A stretch of DNA of 64,000 nt from Alcaligenaceae bacterium (lineage in GTDB: Bacteria; Pseudomonadota; Gammaproteobacteria; Burkholderiales; Burkholderiaceae_B), in NCBI GenBank assembly GCA_013416455.1, contig JACCES010000010.1, positions 105,763 through 169,762 of the forward strand, given 5' to 3'. The notes beneath the pieces were generated by a model. The model worked only from the letters and a program-made list of their open reading frames with translations. It was not told the origin of the DNA and did no database searches. Positions within the stretch are counted from its first letter, which is position 1. Every line of letters begins with the position of its first letter. A program made the position numbers and the translations under genes. Shown here in pieces: positions 17,061 through 25,165 of this stretch.

Positions 17061-18409
17061 GCTTTCTTTCCCCATGGCACTATCTCTGATTCGGTCACGT
17101 ATTTCGCCGTCAACCGACTGGTATAAGTGTCGTCGTAGCCGCACAAGGCCAGAACAGACAACTCCAGGTACCACAGGCTCAACTTCCATGCATCTACGTA
17201 GCAATCATGCACTTTCTTCTTGCTAACGGGATGAACCAGTGAATTTCGGATGTCGGTGATGGCGTGCGGCGCATCCAGCCACTTGGACTCTTTTCTGAAG
17301 GTGTCATTTGCCTGGCGGATGTCCGGTGTGGTATCCGTGATCTCGTTCGGAATACCACAGACGGTGAAAAGCATTCGCAGCCGGTCAGAAGCACGCAAGT
17401 CATCGAAACCCTTGCCAGAGATCATCTTGCGATCCACAACAAGGTAGTGGTATGCCAATCGCTCCAAGGCAGACTGTGCCAGGATGATAGCCGCATCAAT
17501 GCCCGGCGAGCCTCCATTCGTGTTGGCCTGTACATACCAGTAGATGGATGAGCGCAGACAGTCCCTCCACTCCTCCGACTGCTGCCAACGCTTTACGAAC
17601 AGCGGGAAGAGACGTTCAGCCTGACTCGCTTTGAACGGGTTGAACCACGAATAAGGCGGCTTGACAGCATGCGGGGAAGCAAAGGTCTCCCAAGTCTTCT
17701 CGCCTGCAGCATCGAACCCCACCCCACATACAGGTGTGCACTTCCCGCCTTTGGTGAACGAGAGGAAGTTGCTAAGACGATGGCATTGTTCGCTGGCATC
17801 GTCACCCGAGAACAGCTTGCCGTCCTTTCGCTCCAGTTTCACCATATGCGTCAGGAAACAACCACCTTCGGCTTTGATTCGAATCCAAGCTTCACGCGTA
17901 GCACCATCTGGTAGTTCTTGAAGAGAAATTCTCCATTCTTCAGACTCCAGAACTAACAAAGCACATCCTGCAGGTGCAGTTTTCTGATGCTGACCACCCC
18001 GGAATTCAGGAAAGTTGAAGAGATGAAAAGTTGCCGCAGCCGACGTCTTGGAGTGCATATCACTCAATGCCACCGGCTCAAATTGGGGGTGCCAATCCAG
18101 CTCCCAAGTCGGGGAATTTATATTCTCGACCCTGCGCCCTCCACAGAATCCCTTAATCTCCTGACCATTGAAGTACAGCGATGGATCGACTGGTTCGTTG
18201 AAGGCGAACGCAAGCGGAGACCCCGTAACTCCCTGAAGAGTTGTACGAAAGAACAGACATGGGCTGGGGAGAAACTTCAGAAGAAAATTAGCCGTTCCAG
18301 AAAACGTACTATTGTCCAAGCCGACCTCCACCGCCCCTTGGAGTAACCTGACAGGCTCTGGCGCGGAAGAGAAGTCGTACACTGGCAGCAAAGGCTCGGG
18401 GCGGCTCAT
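17057..18409 (-). CDS. Uncharacterised protein with C-terminal HEPN-like RNase motif
   Basis: A 450-residue protein not recognised as any named family. The first 240 residues look beta-rich and contain no known motif. The C-terminal 150 residues are helical and include HAITDIRNSLVHPVSKK, where R388 and H393 form an R-x4-H motif like the active site of HEPN ribonucleases. The layout (beta-rich N-terminus, C-terminal HEPN) recalls ApeA and related abortive-infection proteins, though similarity is only at the motif level. Both ends overlap neighbours by 4 bases, the methyltransferase before and the DUF1016 nuclease after, so it is an integral member of the system. An RNA-targeting effector or toxin role is inferred. 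Confidence 0.7.
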   Translation of the reverse strand: MSRPEPLLPVYDFSSAPEPVRLLQGAVEVGLDNSTFSGTANFLLKFLPSPCLFFRTTLQGVTGSPLAFAFNEPVDPSLYFNGQEIKGFCGGRRVENINSPTWELDWHPQFEPVALSDMHSKTSAAATFHLFNFPEFRGGQHQKTAPAGCALLVLESEEWRISLQELPDGATREAWIRIKAEGGCFLTHMVKLERKDGKLFSGDDASEQCHRLSNFLSFTKGGKCTPVCGVGFDAAGEKTWETFASPHAVKPPYSWFNPFKASQAERLFPLFVKRWQQSEEWRDCLRSSIYWYVQANTNGGSPGIDAAIILAQSALERLAYHYLVVDRKMISGKGFDDLRASDRLRMLFTVCGIPNEITDTTPDIRQANDTFRKESKWLDAPHAITDIRNSLVHPVSKKKVHDCYVDAWKLSLWYLELSVLALCGYDDTYTSRLTAKYVTESEIVPWGKKA

Positions 18410-21204
18410 GCCCTCCTCCTTGCGACAGCTCTTTTCGCCACGCTTTTCTTCGTCGGTGCTTTGTCCGCTGCCGCCGTCATCTTGGTGTAGAGGTCGAAAA
18501 GCTTCTCCAGCCGCTCGGTGTCGTTCTTGAAGCGCCGACCGATGTATATGCGCTCCAGCACTTCGTCGTTGCGATCATGGGCGGCGCGCAGGTCGGCGGG
18601 CATGGTGTCGGGGTGGTAGAGGTCGGCGATAGTCGCGGGGAAGTGATGCTCCCGCGCCAGCAGGATGTCCTCCGCGCAGCGCGTAAGGTCGGCCTTGTTT
18701 TTCTCGGTCAGCGTCGGCACCGGGAAGGTGTTCCAGCCTAGGGTGTTGGAGTAGCGGATGCGCGTTTCCAACTTGCCGCAGACGGCCTCAACCCACACTG
18801 CGTGCAAGCGGGACGAAATGAGCGCGAGAACATGCAGTTCATTCGCGGGAGCTTGAAAGTGGGGAGCGAGGACAAGGCAATCGTCCTCCAATAGGCCACA
18901 CGTCACATAGTCGCGCCCCTCAGACATGAGCTGAGGAACAAATAACTTCCTCCCTGCGAAATGACGATCCTCCGGGAACTCGAAGGAACGATTGGCGTAC
19001 TGCTGCGTCGCTTTCTTCTTGCTCGCGGCACGAAACGCAGAAACCCTATCAAGAATCGGCTGGGCGAAAGCTGACACCACCTCGCTTTTCAGATCGTCCT
19101 TTTCGATCTTCATGATCCATCGTGTGTTCCCGCGTATGAAATCTGCCCCCCCTACCGCCCTGTGAAGGACTGCCGCGACCTCTGAAGAGCCGGACACCGC
19201 GACTGCATAACCAGATTGGTCAAAGAAGAACGCGCCATCATCTGTGGGAGCGCTTCCCCGATCCAGTGCATCGAGTCCAGCAACGTGGCTACTTCGGGCA
19301 ATTACAAAGACGTTCCTGGATGGCGCGAGGTACGGATTGATATTGTCGACCTCGGTTGCAAGCGACTCGCCATTGTTCAGCGTAGAAAATAACCTTCTGG
19401 ACCGGCCGGACTGCTTCGAGATAGCAACTATCACAACCGTCACACCAGCGTTGTGACTAGCGAGGTTGGCCCACTTAAAGCTGGTGTGAGCGAAGATGAT
19501 CTCGTGGTCACTTGCAAACACAATTGGCCACAGGGCAGGAACTTGCTGCCCCTGACATATCGAATTCGTTGCCACGAATGCCGCCGAGCTCTTAGCAGCC
19601 TTTCCATACTCGGCGGCCTTAATAAACCACCCAGCAACGTAGTCCAGCACGCCAGAACTGTTCGTGTACTGACCGGCGACTGATAGCAAGTCCTCTTTTT
19701 GTGATTTTGTTTGAGCACGACTTCCCAAGTAGGGTGGATTTCCACAGATATACGTTTCGCCGCCCTCGTTCTCGAAATCTATTTCGGCCTGATCGAGCGG
19801 TGTCTCGAAGAGATCATCCCCCTGCAACTTCACGCCAGTTCCCGTCGGCGGGCAAATGCTCAACCAGTCGAGCCGCAGCGCGTTGCCGCAGGTGATCCAG
19901 TTTTCATTGCGCAGGGGCAGAAACTCGGCCAGGGCCAGCTTCTGCCCTCGGTACAGCACGTCGCACTGATACTCGGCGATGACCAGCGCAAGGCGGGCGA
20001 TCTCCGCTGGGAAGTCGCGTAGCTCGATCCCGCGAAAGTTGGTAAGCGGAATGCCTGATGTGCGATCCGGTTCACCGCGCCGCTTGTTGATCTCCGCCTC
20101 GATTGCGCGCATTTCCTTGTAGGCGATGACCAGGAAATTGCCCGAGCCGCAAGCCGGATCGAACACGCGGATTCGCGCCATTCGCTTGCGCAGGTTCAAC
20201 AACACGCGCGGGTTGCCGCCAGCTTCCTCCAATTTCGTCCGTAGCTCGTCAAGGAACAGCGGGTTCAGCACCTTCAGGATATTGGGCACGCTGGTGTAAT
20301 GCATGCCCAGCTCGCCGCGCTCTTCATCTTCGGCAATGGCCTGAATCATCGAGCCAAAGATGTCCGGATTGATTTTGGTCCATTCCAGCCCACCGACATG
20401 CAGCAGGTAGGAGCGTGCAATGCGGCTGAAGCGCGGCACCTCGTCACTGCCAGAGAACAAAGCACCGTTGACGTAGGGAAACTCTGCGGCCCAACGAGGA
20501 ATGCCGGCGGCGGCCCGCTCTTCGCGCTGGGTGTTCATGGCGCGAAACAGCGTGGCAATGACCTCGTGGGCATTGGAGGCGTCACGCTCGCTCATCTGGG
20601 CGATGGTTTCGGTGAAACGCCCCTTGCCCATAAAAATATCGGTGTCCTCGGCGAAAAAGCAGAAAATCAGCCGCGCCATGAGCTTGTTCATGTCGTGGCG
20701 GCGCTCTGCTGTGCCCCATTCAGGATTGTCTTTCAGCAGTTCGACGTACAATCGGTTCAGGCGGCTGGTGGCCCGGATGTCGAAGGCGTTTTCGCTGATC
20801 TGGCGGACGGTGCTGATACCCGCCAGCGGCAGGAAGAAGCCGAAATGATCCGGAAAGTCCTTGAAGGCGCAGGCGACGGTCTGGCCGCTGGTCAGGTCCT
20901 CGGCCTCGAAGTCCGCGCCGTCGGTGGCGAGGATGAACTTCGCCTTGGCCTTGTTTGTGGCCGGGCTGGCCTTGAGAGCGGCCAGCGTCTGTGTCACCAG
21001 ACCTGTATCGCAAGTCAGAATGTGGATATTGTTGGTCTGAAGAATGCCGCCCAGGTCGGACTTGTTTGACGCCCCGGCGCGCAGGCGCTTGATGGTCGTT
21101 GCCTTGTTGCCAAAGGCTTCGAGGAAAGCATAGGGAAACGCTGCGGGGTCAAAGGGCTGCTCCGCAAGGTCGGTGATGGCTTGTTCGATTTCTACGGCGT
21201 TCAT
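18406..21204 (-). CDS. MmeI-like class I SAM-dependent DNA adenine methyltransferase
   Basis: DNA methyltransferase of 932 residues, probably N6-adenine specific. The SAM-binding motif I VFDPACGSGNFL (DPACGSG at 349-355) precedes the catalytic motif IV GNPPYLGS (NPPY at 489-492). This gamma-type order, with a long C-terminal region for target recognition, resembles the MmeI/type IIG group. The N-terminal 200 residues correspond to the position where MmeI carries its nuclease, but no D...ExK pattern is visible, so restriction may depend on the separate nucleases downstream. The start at 21204 is 58 bases after the HTH gene, and the stop overlaps the HEPN gene start (ATGA). C-terminal KK/RR-rich tail. 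Methyltransferase activity is a confident prediction; the target sequence is unknown. Confidence 0.9.
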   Translation of the reverse strand: MNAVEIEQAITDLAEQPFDPAAFPYAFLEAFGNKATTIKRLRAGASNKSDLGGILQTNNIHILTCDTGLVTQTLAALKASPATNKAKAKFILATDGADFEAEDLTSGQTVACAFKDFPDHFGFFLPLAGISTVRQISENAFDIRATSRLNRLYVELLKDNPEWGTAERRHDMNKLMARLIFCFFAEDTDIFMGKGRFTETIAQMSERDASNAHEVIATLFRAMNTQREERAAAGIPRWAAEFPYVNGALFSGSDEVPRFSRIARSYLLHVGGLEWTKINPDIFGSMIQAIAEDEERGELGMHYTSVPNILKVLNPLFLDELRTKLEEAGGNPRVLLNLRKRMARIRVFDPACGSGNFLVIAYKEMRAIEAEINKRRGEPDRTSGIPLTNFRGIELRDFPAEIARLALVIAEYQCDVLYRGQKLALAEFLPLRNENWITCGNALRLDWLSICPPTGTGVKLQGDDLFETPLDQAEIDFENEGGETYICGNPPYLGSRAQTKSQKEDLLSVAGQYTNSSGVLDYVAGWFIKAAEYGKAAKSSAAFVATNSICQGQQVPALWPIVFASDHEIIFAHTSFKWANLASHNAGVTVVIVAISKQSGRSRRLFSTLNNGESLATEVDNINPYLAPSRNVFVIARSSHVAGLDALDRGSAPTDDGAFFFDQSGYAVAVSGSSEVAAVLHRAVGGADFIRGNTRWIMKIEKDDLKSEVVSAFAQPILDRVSAFRAASKKKATQQYANRSFEFPEDRHFAGRKLFVPQLMSEGRDYVTCGLLEDDCLVLAPHFQAPANELHVLALISSRLHAVWVEAVCGKLETRIRYSNTLGWNTFPVPTLTEKNKADLTRCAEDILLAREHHFPATIADLYHPDTMPADLRAAHDRNDEVLERIYIGRRFKNDTERLEKLFDLYTKMTAAADKAPTKKSVAKRAVARRRA

Positions 21205-21262
21205 GAGCCTACAGCCCTCACTCGGTGCGTGGCCACCCGGCTGCTATCGTTCTGCGAGGCGC

Positions 21263-21463
21263 TCATGTTCTATCCTGCGTTTTCTCTGCTATCTGTACGG
21301 CAATCCAGCGATCCAGTTCGCCGCGACGAAACCGCCAGGTGCCACCCAGCTTGAATCCCGGTATTTCACCCTGTTGGGCTAGCCGGTATACAGTCTTCTT
21401 CCCGGCTTTGAGGTAGGTCGCCACTTCGTCCAGCGTGAGAATTTCACTATCGGGTTGATTCAT
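21263..21463 (-). CDS. Excisionase/AlpA-type helix-turn-helix protein
   Basis: A 66-residue MerR-like winged-helix DNA-binding protein of the excisionase class (HTH_17). LTLDEVATYLKAGKKTVYRL forms the helix-turn-helix and GEIPGFKLGGTWRFRRGELD the wing, almost the whole protein. It is the first complete gene of the defence operon. Related small HTH genes often precede methyltransferases of this type, suggesting transcriptional control of the system rather than excision; no integrase is nearby. The start is the ATG at 21463. No operator could be assigned, although the fragment immediately upstream ends only 14 bases before this start. Confidence 0.85.
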   Translation of the reverse strand: MNQPDSEILTLDEVATYLKAGKKTVYRLAQQGEIPGFKLGGTWRFRRGELDRWIAVQIAEKTQDRT

Positions 21464-21477
21464 GTCAGGCGGCTCAA

Positions 21478-21690
21478 TTAGTTTCGCACGGCGAAGTCTT
21501 CCAAAGATTGGTCAAGTTTACCATTTTGCTCGCCACATAAGCTTTGAGTTCCAGGTACAACATACATATCGAACACAGCCGACCTCTTTGCTGGTTCATC
21601 TGAGAACGGCTGCCTCGCTGCTGCTATTGAGCGGTTTTTATTTGCGTTGCGTATCTTGTTCAGCGCCGTCAGATCGTGCAACGTCAATTT
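21478..21690 (-). pseudogene. Unrecognised C-terminal gene fragment at the right edge of the island
   Basis: The frame ending at 21478 reads LTALNKIRNANKNRSIAAAR, then a stretch ending LDQSLEDFAVRN. Composition is protein-like, with charged helices and no low-complexity bias. It is open only from within the LysR coding end, has no plausible ATG start of its own, and stops 14 bases before the HTH gene, the spacing expected of an upstream operon partner. It is best explained as the 3' end of an island gene whose 5' part was lost at the junction with the chromosome. No family is recognised. A small intact gene using a TTG start is possible. Confidence 0.4.
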
Positions 21691-22607
21691 CTTGTCTGCC
21701 GGTTCTTGCCGGGCTGCCCCGGCGATGCCGGCATCAGACACTCCAGCAGTTTCCCCACCGGGGACGCCGCCGTGTCGTGGCGCGCAATGTAGTTGATCGA
21801 TACGCTGTTACGGGCCGCCTGGTCGGTCAGGGGCAGAAAGCGGACATGCCGGTTCGGATGAAGCCGCGCGGTCGCGGGAACCAGGGCGATGCCCAGCCCG
21901 CTGGCCACCAGGCTGACCACCGTCTGCACCTGAACCGCTTCCTGGCAGATACGCGGAATGAAGCCGGCGCGGATGCATTGCGCAATCACCACGTCGCGCA
22001 GGCCGGGGGCATGCCTCTGCGAGTACATGACGAAATGCCCGGCCTGCGCCTCCTGCAGGGCGACCCGCCTGCGGCCTGAAAGCGGATGCGCGGCCGGTAC
22101 GGCCAGGATCAGGTCATCGCTTTCGACCACCCATTGACGCAGTTGCGGATCATCGGCCACGGGTCCGCGGATGAGCGCCGCATCCAGTCGGCTTTCCCGT
22201 ACCTGTTCGATCATCGTCAAGGTATCGCCTTCACGCAGTTCCAGCTGAATATGCGGATGGAGCGCGCGGAAGCGCGGCAGGCCCTCGGGCAGCACGCGGT
22301 ATGTCGCCAGCCCGACAAAACCCAAAGTCAACGCGCCCCATGAACCATGGGCCGCGAGCCCCACCGCCTTTCGCGCCTGTTCGGCATGGGCGAGCATGCC
22401 GCGGGCACTTTCAACCAGGGCATGCCCGGCCGGCGAAAGCACCACCCCCTTGGGCCTGCGGTGGAACAGCGACGCATTCAGGCTCTTTTCGAGAGAACGG
22501 ATCGACACGGACAGCGCCGGCTGGGCAATGAACAGGCGATCGGCCGCGCCCCTGAAACTGCCTTCTTCCGCGATAACGAGGAACTGATGCAGTTGCTTCA
22601 GGTTCAC
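21684..22607 (-). CDS. LysR-family transcriptional regulator
   Basis: A 307-residue LysR activator/repressor. The N-terminal helix-turn-helix region reads LKQLHQFLVIAEEGSFRGAA, then AQPALSVSIRSLEKSL, typical of the family; the co-inducer domain follows and is full length. The GTG at 22607 was chosen over the ATG 15 bases upstream because GGAGG lies 5 bases before it and the protein then begins MNLKQL, the standard LysR opening. It is divergent from the CoA-transferase/MaoC pair, which it probably controls. Its last 20 residues (PASPGQPGKNRQTRN) sit at the edge of the foreign block and may have been altered by that junction. Confidence 0.92.
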   Translation of the reverse strand: MNLKQLHQFLVIAEEGSFRGAADRLFIAQPALSVSIRSLEKSLNASLFHRRPKGVVLSPAGHALVESARGMLAHAEQARKAVGLAAHGSWGALTLGFVGLATYRVLPEGLPRFRALHPHIQLELREGDTLTMIEQVRESRLDAALIRGPVADDPQLRQWVVESDDLILAVPAAHPLSGRRRVALQEAQAGHFVMYSQRHAPGLRDVVIAQCIRAGFIPRICQEAVQVQTVVSLVASGLGIALVPATARLHPNRHVRFLPLTDQAARNSVSINYIARHDTAASPVGKLLECLMPASPGQPGKNRQTRN

Positions 22608-22634
22608 CGCTTCCTCCGACATAATGGATTTGTT

Positions 22635-22647
22635 ATCAGAAATTGAT
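22635..22647. promoter_or_regulatory. LysR-type binding site candidate in divergent promoter
   Basis: ATCA-N5-TGAT is an imperfect dyad in an AT-rich stretch between the divergent LysR gene and the CoA-transferase gene. Its location 30 bases upstream of the regulator start is where autoregulating LysR proteins usually bind. The assignment rests on position and symmetry only. Confidence 0.4.
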
Positions 22648-22733
22648 TTTTTAATATTAGACTTCAATGCCTCGTGGATCAACAATCGGCCTGTGACCGT
22701 GCGGCCGATCAGACAACGAGGGGGAAGACAAGC

Positions 22734-23954
22734 ATGCTTGAACAGAACGATCCGGCCGACCGGCCGCTGTCCGGTGTCAGGGTGCTGGATCTCAGCACGG
22801 TGATCTTCGGCCCCTATGCGTCGATGATTCTGGCCGACTACGGCGCCGAAGTCATCAAGGTGGAATCTCCGCAGGGCGACCCCACGCGCTATATCGGCCC
22901 GGCCGACGAGGCCGGAATGGCAGCGATCTTTCTGGGGGTCAACCGCAACAAGAAGAGCGTCGTTCTCGACCTGAAAACCGAACCCGGCTTAGCCGCGCTG
23001 CACGCGCTGATCGACACTGCCGACGTTCTCATGCACAACATACGGCCGCAGAAACTGCCGGCCCTCGGCCTGGAAGCGGAGCCGCTGCTGCAAAGGAACG
23101 GGCGGCTCGTGCATGTCAGCCTGAACGGATTCGGCGGCAACGGCGTTTACGCGGGCCAGCCCGCCTATGACGACATCGTGCAGGGGCTCAGCGGTGCCTC
23201 GGCATTGATGCGGGGCCAGACCGGCGCGCCCGGCTATCTGCCCATGGTGATGGCCGACAAGATCGGCGCGCTGACCGCCGTCCATGCCATTCTGGCGGCC
23301 GTGATACGGCGGGATCGCACGGGGCGGGGCCAGATCGTGGAAGTCCCCCTGTTCGAATCCATGACCGCCTGCGTGCTGGTAGAGCACTACTTCGGGGGCC
23401 ATCTGCCGCAATCGGCGCAAGGCATGGGCTATTCCCGCCTGCTGTCGAGTGATCGCCGGCCCTTCCCCACCCGCGACGGCTACGTATGCATGATGCCCTA
23501 CTCCGATGCGGACTGGCGACGCTTCTTCACGAACTCCGGTTTTCCCGGGCACGCGAAGGACCCCCGCTTCCAATCGCTGCGGCTGCGCACACAACACACC
23601 GACGCCCTGTATGCCGTCGCGGGCGAAATCCTGCGGACGAGGGAAACCGCGTACTGGCTGGAAAAGCTGCCGGCCTGGGACATCCCGGCCAGCCGGGTCA
23701 ATTCCCTGGAAGATCTGGAAAACGACCCGCATCTGCGCAGTGTCGACTTCTTTCAGGATCTCCCCGACGGCAACGGCGGGGCGTATCGCTACCCGCGCAG
23801 CCCCATGCATATCGAAGGCGTGCATGTGCCGCTGATGCGCCCGCCACGGCTGGGCGAGCATACTGATGAAATCCTGCGCACTACCGGCCTGAGCGATGCG
23901 CTGATGCAAGAAAACGGGATTTCGCCCATTTCCAACCACCATGACCCTACCTGA
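22734..23954 (+). CDS. CaiB/BaiF family CoA-transferase (class III)
   Basis: Transfers CoA between carboxylic acids by a mixed-anhydride mechanism. The 406-residue protein begins RPLSGVRVLDLSTVIFGPYA, continues YGAEVIKVESPQGDPTR, and has PAYDDIVQGLSG, where D146 aligns with the catalytic aspartate of class III transferases. ADKIGALTAVHAILAA follows, as usual. The start at 22734 has a GAGGGGGA ribosome-binding site; a longer reading by 20 codons lacks one. It is followed 2 bases later by a MaoC-like gene and faces a LysR regulator, so the pair probably handles CoA activation and hydration of a small organic acid. The acid itself cannot be told. Confidence 0.92.
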   Translation: MLEQNDPADRPLSGVRVLDLSTVIFGPYASMILADYGAEVIKVESPQGDPTRYIGPADEAGMAAIFLGVNRNKKSVVLDLKTEPGLAALHALIDTADVLMHNIRPQKLPALGLEAEPLLQRNGRLVHVSLNGFGGNGVYAGQPAYDDIVQGLSGASALMRGQTGAPGYLPMVMADKIGALTAVHAILAAVIRRDRTGRGQIVEVPLFESMTACVLVEHYFGGHLPQSAQGMGYSRLLSSDRRPFPTRDGYVCMMPYSDADWRRFFTNSGFPGHAKDPRFQSLRLRTQHTDALYAVAGEILRTRETAYWLEKLPAWDIPASRVNSLEDLENDPHLRSVDFFQDLPDGNGGAYRYPRSPMHIEGVHVPLMRPPRLGEHTDEILRTTGLSDALMQENGISPISNHHDPT

Positions 23955-23956
23955 AC

Positions 23957-24460
23957 ATGAATACTGCACAACAAGCATCCACAGACATGAACGCCACGAC
24001 TCCTCTGCTGGGCCAGGGCATTTACTGGCAGGACCTGCAAACCGGCCAGCGCTACAGAACCTTCCGCCGCATGATCACCGAAACGGATATCGTCGGTTTC
24101 ATGGGGGTGACCGGCATGCTGGAAGCGATTTTCCTGGACCCCAATTACGAACATTCCGCAATCAAGGGGCGCATGGCCCCGGCGGCGCTGACGCACTCCA
24201 TCATCGAAGGCATGCTGCAGCAGACCCTGATCCAGGGCGTAGGCCTGGCGATGCTGGAAATGCAGATGGACATCCAGGGGCCGGTGATGGCGCAGGACAC
24301 GATCTGGGCCCAGGTCGAGATCACCGATGTGCGGCCCACTTCCAAGCATGGCCGGGCCGTAGTGAGCTCCACCATCACCGTCTTCAATCAGGAAGACAGA
24401 CCGGTGATGCGGTACAGCGTCAAGCGGATACAGCTGGGGCGCCCTGAATCACAGGCCTGA
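23957..24460 (+). CDS. MaoC-like hotdog-fold dehydratase/thioesterase
   Basis: A 167-residue hotdog-fold protein resembling the N-terminal hydratase domain of MaoC proteins. Features include TFRRMITETDIVGFMGVTGM, GRMAPAALTHSIIEGM lining the central helix, and VEITDVRPTSKHGRAVV in the closing strands. It probably hydrates an enoyl-CoA or acts on an acyl-CoA thioester made by the preceding CoA-transferase, whose stop is 2 bases away. A second in-frame ATG lies 10 codons in; the first is used because of its tight coupling. The catalytic D/H pair of R-specific hydratases is not clearly recognisable, so dehydratase activity is uncertain. Confidence 0.85.
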   Translation: MNTAQQASTDMNATTPLLGQGIYWQDLQTGQRYRTFRRMITETDIVGFMGVTGMLEAIFLDPNYEHSAIKGRMAPAALTHSIIEGMLQQTLIQGVGLAMLEMQMDIQGPVMAQDTIWAQVEITDVRPTSKHGRAVVSSTITVFNQEDRPVMRYSVKRIQLGRPESQA

Positions 24461-24618
24461 ACAGCGTCTTCATGCCATGCCGGGAAACCAGGCAAGCCAC
24501 CCCGCCGCCGGGCGGGCGCGGGCGCGCAGGCGCCATCCCGCCCGCACAGGGTTAGCGCCGAGTGGCAAATGCCGGTGATTGCGGTATGTTGCGCTGTGTC
24601 AGCCACCAGGAAACAGCC

Positions 24619-25155
24619 ATGAAAACACCCTACGTCCAAGCCACTGCCGCCCTCTTCGTGGCTTTGACCGCCACCGCGCATGCACAGAGCGTGCAACCCG
24701 GCCTGTGGGAAATCCAGCACGACATGCGCATACCCGGGCAGCCCGATATATCCGCCCAGATGGCCCAGATGCGTGAACAGATGAAGGGTCTGCCTCCCGA
24801 AGCAAGAAAGATGATGGAGCAACAGATGGGCAGCATGGGCATCGGCATGGGCGAAGGCACAGCGCTGCGCATATGCCTCGCGCCGGAAGACATCAAGGAC
24901 GATGTCATCCGCGAAGGCGACACCGAGGGCGATTGCACATTCACCAAGGTCAGCCGCAGCGGCAATACCTGGCGCGGCCATATGGTCTGTACCGACCCTC
25001 CCAGCCAGGGCGACTTCACCACGACCCTGCACGGCCCCGCCCACTACACGACGGAAGCGACGCTTACCAGCCCTGAACACGGCCGCATCGATATGAAGAC
25101 CGATGCGCGGCGCATTTCGGGCGACTGCGGCACGCTGGCCAAGACACCGCGGTAA
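24619..25155 (+). CDS. DUF3617 family exported protein
   Basis: A 178-residue secreted protein of the DUF3617 family, function unknown. A classical signal peptide (ATAALFVALTATAHAQS) ends at about residue 22. The mature part begins VQPGLWEIQHDM, the family hallmark, and carries two cysteines in RICLAPED and GDCTFTK and a third in HMVCTDPPS, likely forming disulfides. The middle is rich in methionine and glutamine (MAQMREQMKG, then MMEQQMGSMGIGMG). The start at 24619 follows a GGAAAC stretch; a 19-codon upstream extension was rejected because it would bury the signal peptide. Monocistronic. Confidence 0.88.
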   Translation: MKTPYVQATAALFVALTATAHAQSVQPGLWEIQHDMRIPGQPDISAQMAQMREQMKGLPPEARKMMEQQMGSMGIGMGEGTALRICLAPEDIKDDVIREGDTEGDCTFTKVSRSGNTWRGHMVCTDPPSQGDFTTTLHGPAHYTTEATLTSPEHGRIDMKTDARRISGDCGTLAKTPR

Positions 25156-25165
25156 ACCGCGACAC

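Larger units (their letters stand above)
12114..21690. mobile_element. Candidate defence island inserted next to tRNA-Arg (boundaries approximate)
   Basis: The block between tRNA-Arg and the LysR gene differs from both flanks. It has visibly lower G+C, an AT-rich untranslated stretch (12330-12750), a single six-gene minus-strand operon of modification, nuclease and helicase genes, and gene fragments at both edges (12153-12329 and 21478-21690). No integrase, transposase or direct repeat is visible, so the mechanism of entry is unknown. The left boundary is taken just after the tRNA terminator. The right boundary is placed at the end of the intact LysR gene. Transfer is inferred from composition and content. 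Confidence 0.6.

Noticed and set aside
12753..21463. Assignment of the defence operon to type I or type III restriction, BREX or DISARM
   Set aside because: There is no HsdS-like specificity subunit, no Res nuclease domain in the helicase, no PglZ/BrxC and no DrmA/DrmB. The methyltransferase is MmeI-like.
11996..21700. tRNA-Arg as a proven integration site of the island with a flanking direct repeat
   Set aside because: The region near 21690 was scanned for the tRNA 3' end and no duplicate was found, and there is no integrase gene. Proximity alone is not proof.
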